Source of the DNA: Zhengitettix transpicula
Taxonomy: Eukaryota; Arthropoda; Insecta; Orthoptera; Tetrigidae
Direction of reading: 5' to 3'
DNA: 64,000 nucleotides
Assembly: GCA_037074705.1 (NCBI GenBank)
Contig: JAYJMR010000067.1
Location: forward strand, 1-64,000
A program made the position numbers and the translations under genes. The notes under the pieces are model-generated. The model searched no databases and was not told the origin of the DNA. It saw only the letters and a list, made by a program, of their open reading frames with translations. Below are positions 49,111-62,000 of this stretch, one piece after another (position 1 is the stretch's first letter; every line of letters starts with the position of its first letter).

Positions 49111-52100
49111 GTCGAAACATCGAAATATTACGATATATTAATTAATATTAATAGATTAAGATTTTAGAAGTGCAGGTTTGAGTAATTTTTATAAAGAACG
49201 AGTCATTTATTATGAAATAAGACTTTGTTATTTGAAGATTCTTGGTTGGTGAAATTCCAAACTTGTCGTCGAAACGTCGAAATATTACGATATATTAATT
49301 AATATTATTGGATTAAGATTTTAGAAGTGCAGGTTTGAGTAATTTTTATAAAGAACGAATCATTTATTATGAAATAAGACTTTGTTATTTGAAGATTCTT
49401 GGTTGGTGAAATTCCAAACTTGTCGTCGAAACGTCGAAATATTACGATATATTAATTAATATTAATAGATTAAGATTTTAGAAGTGCAGGTTTGAGTAAT
49501 TTTTATAAAGAACGAATCATTTATTATGAAATAAGACTTTGTTATTTGAAGATTCTTGGTTGGTGAAATTCCAAACTTGTCGTCGAAACGTCGAAATATT
49601 ACGATATATTAATTAATATTAATGGATTAAGATTTTAGAAGTGCAGGTTTGAGTAATTTTTATAAAGAACGAGTCGTTTATTATGAAATAAGACTTTGTT
49701 ATTTGAAGATTCTTGGTTGGTGAAATTCCAAACTTGTCGTCGAAACGTCGAAATATTACAATATATTAATTAATATTAATAGATTAAGATTTTAGAAGTG
49801 CAGGTTTGAGTAATTTTTATAAAGAACGAGTCATTTATTATGAAATAAGACTTTGTTATTTGAAGATTCTTGGTTGGTGAAATTCCAAACTTGTCGTCGA
49901 AACATCGAAATATTACGATATATTAATTAATATTAATAGATTAAGATTTTAGAAGTGCAGGTTTGACTAATTTTTAAAAAGAACGAGTCATTTATTATGA
50001 AATAAGACTTTGTTATTTGAAGATTCTTGGTTGGTGAAATTCCAAACTTGTCGTCGAAACGTCGAAATATTATGATATATTAATTAGTATTAATAGATTA
50101 GGATTTTAGAAGTGCTGGTTTGAGTAATTTTTATAAAGAACGAGTCATTTATTATGAAATAAGACTTTGTTATTTGAAGATTCTTGGTTGGTGAAATTCC
50201 AAACTTGTCGTCGAAACGTCGAAATATTACGATATATTAATTAATATTAATGGATTAAGATTTTAGAAGTGCAGGTTTGAGTAATTTTTATAAAGAACGA
50301 GTCATTTATTATGAAATAAGACTTTGTTATTTGAAGATTCTTGGTTGGTGAAATTCCAAACTTGTCGTCGAAACGTCGAAATATTACGATATATTAATTA
50401 ATATTAATGGATGAATATTTTAGAAGTGCAGGTTTGAGTAATTTTTATAAAGAACGAGTCATTTATTATGAAATAAGACTTTGTTATTTGAAGATTCTTG
50501 GTTGGTGAAATTCCAAACTTGTCGTCGAAACGTCGAAATATTACGATATATTAATTAATATTAATGGATTAAGATTTTAGAAGTGCAGGTTTGAGTAATT
50601 TTTATAAAGAACTAGTCATTTATTATGAAATAAGACTTTGTTATTTGAAGATTCTTGGTTGGTGAAATTCCAAACTTATCGTCGAAACGTCGAAATATTA
50701 CGATATATTAATTAATATTAATGGATTAAGATTTTAGAAGTGCTGGTTTGAGTAATTTTTATAAAGAACGAGTCATTTATTATGAAATAAGACTTTGTTA
50801 TTTGAAGATTCTTGGTTGGTGAAATTCCAAACTTGTCGTCGAAACGTCGAAATATTACGATATATTAATTAATATTAATGGATTAAGATTTTAGAAGTGC
50901 AGGTTTGAGTAATTTTTATAAAGAACGAGTCATTTATTATGAAATAAGACTTTGTTATTTGAAGATTCTTGGTTGGTGAAATTCCAAACTTGTCGTCGAA
51001 ACGTCGAAATATTACGATATATTAATTAATATTAATAGATTAAGATTTTAGAAGTGCAGGTTTGACTAATTTTTAAAAGAACGAGTCATTTATTATAAAA
51101 TAAGACTTTGTTATTTGAAGATTCTTGGTTGGTGAAATTCCAAACTTGTCGTCGAAACGTCGAAATATTTTGATATATTAATTAATATTAATAGATTAAG
51201 ATTTTAGAAGTGCTGGTTTGAGTAATTTTTATAAAGAACGAATCATTTATTATAAAATAAGACTTTGTTATTTGAAGATTCTTGGTTGGTGAAATTCCAA
51301 ACTTGTCGTCGAAACGTCGAAATATTACGATATATTAATTAATATTAATAGATTAAGATTTTAGAAGTGCAGGTTTGAGTAATTTTTATAAAGAACGAGT
51401 CATTTATTATGAAATAAGACTTTGTTATTTGAAGATTCTTGGTTGGTGAAATTCCAAACTTGTCGTCGAAACGTCGAAATATTACGATATATTAATTAAT
51501 ATTAATGGATTAAGATTTTAGAAGTGCAGGTTTGAGTAATTTTTATAAAGAACGAGTCATTTATTATGAAATAAGACTTTGTTATTTGAAGATTCTTGGT
51601 TGGTGAAATTCCAAACTTGTCGTCGAAACGTCGAAATATTACGATATATTAATTAATATTAATAGATTAAGATTTTAGAAGTGCAGGTTTGACTAATTTT
51701 TATAAAGAACGAGTCATTTATTATGAAATAAGACTTTGTTATTTGAAGATTCTTGGTTGGTGAAATTCCAAACTTGTCGTCGAAACGTCGAAATATTACG
51801 ATATATTAATTAATATTAATGGATTAAGATTTTAGAATTGCAGGTTTGAGAATTTTTTATAAAGAACGAGTCATTTATTATGAAATAAGACTTTGTTATT
51901 TAAAGATTCTTGGTTGGTGAAATTCCAAACTTGTCGTCGAAACGTCGAAATATTACGATATATTAATTAATATTAATAGATTAAGATTTTAGAAGTGCAG
52001 GTTTGACTAATTTTTAAAACGAACGAGTCATTTATTATGAAATAAGACTTTGTTATTTGAAGATTCTTGGTTGGTGAAATTCCAAACTTGTCGTCGAAAC

Positions 52101-53619
52101 GTCGAAATATTTTGATATATTAATTAATATTAATAGATAAGGATTTTAGAAGTGCTGGTTTGAGTAATTTTTATAAAGAACGAATCATTTATTATGAAAT
52201 AAGACTTTGTTATTTGAAGATTCTTGGTTGGTGAAATTCCAAACTTGTCGTCGAAACGTCGAAATATTACGATATATTAATTAATATTAATAGATTAAGA
52301 TTTTAGAAGTGCAGGTTTGAGTAATTTTTATAAAGAACGAGTCATTTATTATGAAATAAGACTTTGTTATTTGAAGATTCTTGGTTGGTGAAATTCCAAA
52401 CTTGTCGTCGAAACGTCGAAATATTACGATATATTAATTAATTTTAATAGATTAAGATTTTAGAAGTGCAGGTTTGAGTAATTTTTATAAAGAACGAGTC
52501 ATTTATTATGAAATAAGACTTTGTTATTTGAAGATTCTTGGTTGGTGAAATTCCAAACTTGTCGTCGAAACGTCGAAATATTACGATATATTAATTAATA
52601 TTAATGGATTAAGATTTTAGAAGTGCAGGTTTGAGTAATTTTTATAAAGAACGAGTCATTTATTATGAAATAAGACTTTGTTATTTGAAGATTCTTGGTT
52701 GGTGAAATTCCAAACTTGTCGTCGAAACGTCGAAATATTACGATATATTAATTAATATTAATGGAATAAGATTTTAGAAGTGCAGGTTTGAGTAATTTTT
52801 ATAAAGAACGAGTCATTTATTATGAAATAAGACTTTGTTATTTGAAGATTCTTGGTTGGTGAAATTCCAAACTTGTCGTCGAAACGTCGAAATATTGGGA
52901 TATATTAATTAATATTAATGGATTAAGATTTTAGAAGTGCAGGTTTGAGTAATTTTTATAAAGAACGAGTCATTTATTATGAAATAAGACTTTGTTATTT
53001 GAAGATTCTTGGTTGGTGAAATTCCAAACTTGTCGTCGAAACGTCGAAATATTACGATATATTAATTAATATTAATATATTAAGATTTTAGAAGTGCAGG
53101 TTTGAGTAATTTTTATAAAGAACGAGTCATTTATTATGAAATAAGACTTTGTTATTTGAAGATTCTTGGTTGGTGAAATTCCAAACTTGTCGTCGAAACG
53201 TCGAAATATTGGGATATATTAATTAATATTAATAGATTAAGATTTTAGAAGTGCTGGTTTGAGTAATTTTTATAAAGAACGAGTCATTTATTATGAAATA
53301 AGACTTTGTTATTTGAAGATTCTTGGTTGGTGAAATTCCAAACTTGTCGTCGAAACGTCGAAATATTACGATATATTAATTAATATTAATGGATTAAGAT
53401 TTTAGAAGTGCAGGTTTGAGTAATTTTTATAAAGAACGAGTCATTTATTATGAAATAAGACTTTGTTATTTGAAGATTCTTGGTTGGTGAAATTCCAAAC
53501 TTGTCGTCGAAACGTCGAAATATTACGATATATTAATTAATATTAATGGATTAAGATTTTAGAAGTGCAGGTTTGAGTAATTTTTATAAAGAACGAGTCA
53601 TTTATTATGAAATAAGACT

Positions 53620-53860
53620 TTGTTATTTGAAGATTCTTTGTTGGTGAAATTCCAAACTTGTCGTCGAAACGTCGAAATATTACGATAGATTAATTAATAT
53701 TAATGGATTAAGATTTTAGAAGTGCAGGTTTGAGTAATTTTTATAAAGAACGAGTCATTTATTATGAAATAAGACTTTGTTATTTGAAGATTCTTTGTTG
53801 GTGAAATTCCAAACTTGTCGTCGAAACGTCGAAATATTACGATAGATTAATTAATATTAA
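53620..53860 (+). repeat. Single-monomer tandem duplication
   Basis: Two neighbouring monomers share two otherwise rare changes, ttctTTGttgg and tacgatAGatt. The second marker is at 53681 and 53838, exactly 157 bp apart. The same pair recurs once more with the marker at 55243. This is a one-unit local duplication, the smallest scale of turnover visible here. Confidence 0.7.
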
Positions 53861-56026
53861 TGGATTAAGATTTTAGAAGTGCAGGTTTGAGTAATTTTTA
53901 TAAAGAACGAGTCATTTATTATGAAATAAGACTTTGTTATTTGAAGATTCTTGGTTGGTGAAATTCCAAACTTGTCGTCGAAACGTCGAAATATTACGAT
54001 ATATTAATTAATATTAATGGATTAAGATTTTAGAAGTGCAGGTTTGAGTAATTTTTATAAAGAACGAGTCATTTATTATGAAATAAGACTTTGTTATTTG
54101 AAGATTCTTGGTTGGTGAAATTCCAAACTTGTCGTCGAAACGTCGAAATATTACGATATATTAATTAATATTAATGGATTAAGATTTTAGAAGTGCAGGT
54201 TTGAGTAATTTTTATAAAGAACGAGTCATTTATTATGAAATAAGACTTTGCTATTTGAAGATTCTTGGTTGGTGAAATTCCAAACTTGTCGTCGAAACGT
54301 CGAAATATTACGATATATTAATTAATATTAATGGATTAAGATTTTAGAAGTGCAGGTTTGAGTAATTTTTATAAAGAACGAGTCATTTATTATGAAATAA
54401 GACTTTGTTATTTGAAGATTCTTGGTTGGTGAAATTCCAAACTTGTCGTCGAAACGTCGAAATATTATGATATATTAATTAATATTAATAGATTAAGATT
54501 TTAGAAGTGCAGGTTTGAGTAATTTTTATAAAGAACGATTCATTTATTATGAAATAAGACTTTGTTATTTGTAGATTCTTGGTTGGTGAAATTCCAAACT
54601 TGTCGTCGAACTATTGGGATATATTAATTAATATTAATAGATTAAGATTTTAAAAGTGCAGGTTTGACTAATTTTTATAAAGAACGAGTCATTTATTCTG
54701 AAATAAGACTTTGTTATTTGAAGATTCTTGGTTGGTGAAATTCCAAACTTGTCGTCGAAACGTCGAAATATTACGATATATTAATTAATATTAATGGATT
54801 AAGATTTTAGAAGTGCAGGTTTGAGTAATTTTTATAAAGAACGAGTCATTTATTATGAAATAAGACTTTGTTATTTGAAGATTCTTGGTTGGTGAAATTC
54901 CAAACTTGTCGTCGAAACGTCGAAATATTGGGATATATTAATTAATATTAATAGATTAAGATTTTAGAAGTGCAGGTTTGAGTAATTTTTATAAAGAACG
55001 AGTCATTTATTATGAAATAAGTCTTTGTTATTTGAAGATTCTTGGTTGGTGAAATTCCAAACTTGTCGTCGAAACGTCGAAATATTACGATATATTAATT
55101 AATATTAATGGATTAAGATTTTAGAAGTGCAGGTTTGAGTAATTTTTATAAAGAACGAGTCATTTATTATGAAATAAGACTTTGTTATTTGAAGATTCTT
55201 TGTTGGTGAAATTCCAAACTTGTCGTCGAAACGTCGAAATATTACGATAGATTAATTAATATTAATGGATTAAGATTTTAGAAGTGCAGGTTTGAGTAAT
55301 TTTTATAAAGAACGAGTCATTTATTATGAAATAAGACTTTGTTATTTGAAGATTCTTGGTTGGTGAAATTCCAAACTTGTCGTCGAAACGTCGAAATATT
55401 ACGATATATTAATTAATATTAATGGATTAAGATTTTAGAAGTGCAGGTCTGAGTAATTTTTATAAAGAACGAGTCATTTATTATGAAATAAGACTTTGTT
55501 ATTTAAAGATTCTTGGTTAGTGAAATTCCAAACTTGTCGTCGAAACGTCGAAATATTACGATAGATTAATTAATATTAATGGATTAAGATTTTAGAAGTG
55601 CAGGTTTGAGTAATTTTTATAAAGAACGAGTCATTTATTATGAAATAAGTCTTTGTTATTTGAAGATTCTTGGTTGGTGAAATTCCAAACTTGTCGTCGA
55701 AACGTCGAAATATTACGATATATTAATTAATATTAATGGATTAAGATTTTAGAAGTGCAGGTTTGAGTAATTTTTATAAAGAACGAGTCATTTATTATGA
55801 AATAAGACTTTGTTATTTGAAGATTCTTGGTTGGTGAAATTCCAAACTTGTCGTCGAAACGTCGAAATATTACGATATATTAATTAATATTAATGGATTA
55901 AGATTTTAGAAGTGCAGGTTTGAGTAATTTTTATAAAGAACGAGTCATTTATTATGAAATAAGACTTTGTTATTTGAAGATTCTTGGTTGGTGAAATTCC
56001 AAACTTGTCGTCGAAACGTCGAAATA

Positions 56027-59000
56027 TTGGGATATATTAATTAATATTAATAGATTAAGATTTTAGAAGTGCAGGTTTGAGTAATTTTTATAAAGAACGA
56101 GTCATTTATTATGAAATAAGACTTTGTTTTTGAATTTTCTTGGTTGGTGAAATTCCAAACTTGTCGTCGAAACGTCGAAATATTACGATATATTAATTAA
56201 TATTAATGGATTAAGATTTTAGAAGTGCAGGTTTGAGTAATTTTTATAAAGAACGAGTCATTTATTATGAAATAAGACTTTGTTATTTGAAGATTCTTGG
56301 TTGGTGAAATTCCAAACTTGTCGTCGAAACGTCGAAATATTACGATATATTAATTAATATTAATGGATTAAGATTTTAGAAGTGCTGGTTTGAGTAATTT
56401 TTATAAAGAACGAGTCATTTATTATGAAATAAGACTTTGTTATTTGAAGATTCTTGGTTGGTGAAATTCCAAACTTGTCGAAACGTCGAAATATTACGAT
56501 ATATTAATTAATATTAATGGATTAAGATTTTAGAAGTGCAGGTTTGAGTAATTTTTATAAAGAACGAATCATTTATTATGAAATAAGACTTTGTTATTTG
56601 TAGATTCTTGGTTGGTGAAAATCCAAACTTGTCGTCGAAACGTCGAAATATTACGATATATTAATTAATATTAATAGATTAAGATTTTAGAAGTGCAGGT
56701 TTGAGTAATTTTTATAAAGAACGAGTCATTTATTATGAAATAAGACTTTGTTATTTGAAGATTCTTGGTTGGTGAAATTCTAAACTTGTCGTCGAAACGT
56801 CGAAATATTACGATATATTAATTAATATTAATGGATTAAGATTTTAGAAGTGCAGGTTTGAGTAATTTTTATAAAGAACGAGTCATTTATTATGAAATAA
56901 GACTTTGTTATTTGAAGATTCTAGGTTGGTGAAATTCCAAACTTGTCGTCGAAACGTCGAAATATTACGATATATTAATAAATATTAATGGATTAAGATT
57001 TTAGAAGTGCTGGTTTGAGTAATTTTTATAAAGAACGAGTCATTTATTATGAAATAAAACTTTGTTATTTGAAGATTCTTGGTTGGTGAAATTCCAAACT
57101 TGTCGTCGAAACGTCGAAATATTACGATATATTAATTAATATTAATAGATTAAAATTTTAGAAGTGCAGGTTTGACTAATTTTTAAAAAGAACGAGTCAT
57201 TTATTATGAAATAAGACTTTGTTATTTGAAGATTCTTGGTTGGTGAAATTCCAAACTTGTCGTCGAAACGTCGAAATATTACGATATATTAATAAATATT
57301 AATGGATTAAGATTTTAGAAGTGCAGGTTTGAGTAATTTTTATAAAGAACGAATCATTTAGTATGAAATAAGACTTTGTTATTTGAAGATTCTTGGTTGG
57401 TGAAATTCCAAACTTGTCGTCGAAACGTCGAAATATTACGATATATTAATTAATATTAATAGATTAAGATTTTAAAAGTGCAGGTTTGACTAATTTTTAA
57501 AAAGAACGAGTCATTTATTATGAAATAAGACTTTGTTATTTGAAGATTCTTGGTTGGTGAAATTCCAAACTTGTCGTCGAAACGTCGAAATATTACGATA
57601 TATTAATTAATATTAATAGATTAAGATTTTAGAAGTGCAGGTTTGACTAATTTTTAAAAAGAACGAGTCATTTATTATGCAATAAGACTTTGTTATTGGA
57701 AGATTCTTGGTTGGTGAAATTCCAAACTTGTCGTCGAAACGTCGAAATATTTTGATATATTAATTAATATTAATAGATTAAGATTTTAGAAGTGCAGGTT
57801 TGACTAATTTTTAAAAAGAACGAGTCATTTATTATGAAATAAGACTTTGTTATTTGAAGATTCATGGTTGGTGAAATTCCAAACTTTTCGTCGAAACGTC
57901 GAAATATTACGATATATTAATTAATATTAATGGATTAAGATTTTAGAAGTGCAGGTTTGAGTAATTTTTATAAAGAACGAGTCATTTATTAAGAAATAAG
58001 ACTTTGTTATTTGAAGATTCTTGGTTGGTGAAATTCCAAAACTTGTCGTCGAAAACGTCGAAATATTACGATATAGTAATTAATATTAATGGATTAAGAT
58101 TTTAGAAGTGCTGGTTTGAGTAATTTTTATAAAGAACGAGTCATTTATTATGAAATAAGACTTTGTTATTTGAAGATTCTTGGTTGGTGAAATTCCAAAC
58201 TTGTCGTCGAAACGTCGAAATATTACGATATATTAATTAATATTAATGGATTAAGATTTTAGAAGTGCTGGTTTGAGTAATTTTTATAAAGAACGAGTCA
58301 TTTATTATGAAATAAGACTTTGTTATTTGAAGATTCTTGGTTGGTGAAATTCCAAACTTGTCGTCGAAACGTCGAAATATTACGATATATTAATTAATAT
58401 TAATGGATTAAGATTTTAGAAGTGCTGGTTTGAGTAATTTTTATAAAGAACGAGTCATTTATTATGAAATAAGACTTTGTTATTTGAAGATTCTTGTTGG
58501 TGAAATTCCAAACTTTTCGTCGAAACGTCGAAATATTACGATATATCTAATTAATATTAATGGATTAAGATTTTAGAAGTGCAGGTTTGAGTAATTTTTA
58601 TAAAGAACGAGTCATTTATATATGAAATAAGACTTTGTTATTTGAAGATTCTTTGGTTGGTGAAATTCCAAACTTGTCGTCGAAACGTCGAAATATTTTG
58701 ATATATTAATTAATATTAATAGATTAAGATTTTAGAAGTGCTGGTTTGAGTAATTTTTATAAAGAACGAGTCATTTATTATGAAATAAGACTTTGTTATT
58801 TGAAGATTCTTGGTTGGTGAAATTCCAAACTTGTCGTCGAAACGTCGAAATATTATGATATATTAATTAATATTAATAGATTAAGATTTTAGAAGTGCTG
58901 GTTTGAGTAATTTTTATAAAGAACGAGTCATTTATTATGAAATAAGACTTTGTTATTTAAAGATTCTTGGTTGATGAAATTCCAAACTTGTCGTCGAAAC

Positions 59001-62000
59001 GTCGAAATATTTTGATATATTAAATTATATTAATAGATTAAGATTTTAGAAGTGCTGGTTTGAGTAATTTTTATAAAGAACGAATCATTTATTATGAAAT
59101 AAGACTTTGTTATTTGAAGATTCTTGGTTGGTGAAATTCCAAACTTGTCGTCGAAACGTCGAAATATTACGATATATTAATTAATATTAATGGATTAAGA
59201 TTTTAGAAGTGCAGGTTTGAGTAATTTTTATAAAGAACGAGTCATTTATTATGAAATAAGACTTTGTTATTTGAAGATTCTTGGTTGGTGAAATTCCAAA
59301 CTTGTCGTCGAAACGTCGAAATATTACGATATATTAATTAATATTAATGGATTAAGATTTTAGAAGTGCAGGTTTGAGTAATTTTTATAAAGAACGAGTC
59401 ATTTATTATGAAATAAGACTTTGTTATTTGAAGATTCTTGGTTGGTGAAATTCCAAACTTGTCGTCGAAACGTCGAAATATTGGGATATATTAATTAATA
59501 TTAATAGATTAAGATTTTAGAAGTGCAGGTTTGAGTAATTTTTATAAAGAACGAGTCATTTATTATGAAATAAGACTTTGTTTTTGAATTTTCTTGGTTG
59601 GTGAAATTCCAAACATGTCGTCGAAACGTCGAAATATTACGATATATTAATTAATATTAATGGATTAAGATTTTAGAAGTGCAGGTTTGAGTAATTTTTA
59701 TAAAGAACGAGTCATTTATTATGAAATAAGACTTTGTTATTTGAAGATTCTTGGTTGGTGAAATTCCAAACTTGTCGTCGAAACGTCGAAATATTACGAT
59801 ATATTAATTAATATTAATGGATTAAGATTTTAGAAGTGCTGGTTTGAGTAATTTTTATAAAGAACGAGTCATTTATTATGAAATAAGACTTTGTTATTTG
59901 AAGATTCTTGGTTGGTGAAATTCCAAACTTGTCGAAACGTCGAAATATTACGATATATTAATTAATATTAATGGATTAAGATTTTAGAAGTGCAGGTTTG
60001 AGTAATTTTTATAAAGAACGAATCATTTATTATGAAATAAGACTTTGTTATTTGTAGATTCTTGGTTGGTGAAAATCCAAACTTGTCGTCGAAACGTCGA
60101 AATATTACGATATATTAATTAATATTAATAGATTAAGATTTTAGAAGTGCAGGTTTGAGTAATTTTTATAAAGAACGAGTCATTTATTATGAAATAAGAC
60201 TTTGTTATTTGAAGATTCTTGGTTGGTGAAATTCTAAACTTGTCGCCGAAACGTCGAAATATTACGATATATTAATTAATATTAATGGATTAAGATTTTA
60301 GAAGTGCAGGTTTGAGTAATTTTTATAAAGAACGAGTCATTTATTATGAAATAAGACTTTGTTATTTGAAGATTCTAGGTTGGTGAAATTCCAAACTTGT
60401 CGTCGAAACGTCGAAATATTACGATATATTAATAAATATTAATGGATTAAGATTTTAGAAGTGCTGGTTTGAGTAATTTTTATAAAGAACGAGTCATTTA
60501 TTATGAAATAAGACTTTGTTATTTGAAGATTCTTGGTTGGTGAAATTCCAAACTTGTCGTCGAAACGTCGAAATATTACGATATATTAATTAATATTAAT
60601 AGATTAAAATTTTAGAAGTGCAGGTTTGACTAATTTTTAAAAAGAACGAGTCATTTATTATGAAATAAGACTTTGTTATTTGAAGATTCTTGGTTGGTGA
60701 AATTCCAAACTTGTCGTCGAAACGTCGAAATATTACGATATATTAATAAATATTAATGGATTAAGATTTTAGAAGTGCAGGTTTGAGTAATTTTTATAAA
60801 GAACGAATCATTTAGTATGAAATAAGACTTTGTTATTTGAAGATTCTTGGTTGGTGAAATTCCAAACTTGTCGTCGAAACGTCGAAATATTACGATATAT
60901 TAATTAATATTAATAGATTAAGATTTTAGAAGTGCAGGTTTGACTAATTTTTAAAAAGAACGAGTCATTTATTATGAAATAAGACTTTGTTATTTGAAGA
61001 TTCTTGGTTGGTGAAATTCCAAACTTGTCGTCGAAACGTCGAAATATTACGATATATTAATTAATATTAATAGATTAAGATTTTAGAAGTGCAGGTTTGA
61101 CTAATTTTTAAAAAGAACGAGTCATTTATTATGCAATAAGACTTTGTTATTGGAAGATTCTTGGTTGGTGAAATTCCAAACTTGTCGTCGAAACGTCGAA
61201 ATATTTTGATATATTAATTAATATTAATAGATTAAGATTTTAGAAGTGCAGGTTTGACTAATTTTTAAAAAGAACGAGTCATTTATTATGAAATAAGACT
61301 TTGTTATTTGAAGATTCTTGGTTGGTGAAATTCCAAACTTTTCGTCGAAACGTCGAAATATTACGATATATTAATTAATATTAATGGATTAAGATTTTAG
61401 AAGTGCAGGTTTGAGTAATTTTTATAAAGAACGAGTCATTTATTAAGAAATAAGACTTTGTTATTTGAAGATTCTTGGTTGGTGAAATTCCAAACTTGTC
61501 GTCGAAACGTCGAAATATTACGATATAGTAATTAATATTAATGGATTAAGATTTTAGAAGTGCTGGTTTGAGTAATTTTTATAAAGAACGAGTCATTTAT
61601 TATGAAATAAGACTTTGTTATTTGAAGATTCTTGGTTGGTGAAATTCCAAACTTGTCGTCGAAACGTCGAAATATTACGATATATTAATTAATATTAATG
61701 GATTAAGATTTTAGAAGTGCTGGTTTGAGTAATTTTTATAAAGAACGAGTCATTTATTATGAAATAAGACTTTGTTATTTGAAGATTCTTGGTTGGTGAA
61801 ATTCCAAACTTGTCGTCGAAACGTCGAAATATTACGATATATTAATTAATATTAATGGATTAAGATTTTAGAAGTGCTGGTTTGAGTAATTTTTATAAAG
61901 AACGAGTCATTTATTATGAAATAAGACTTTGTTATTTGAAGATTCTTGGTTGGTGAAATTCCAAACTTTTCGTCGAAACGTCGAAATATTACGATATATT

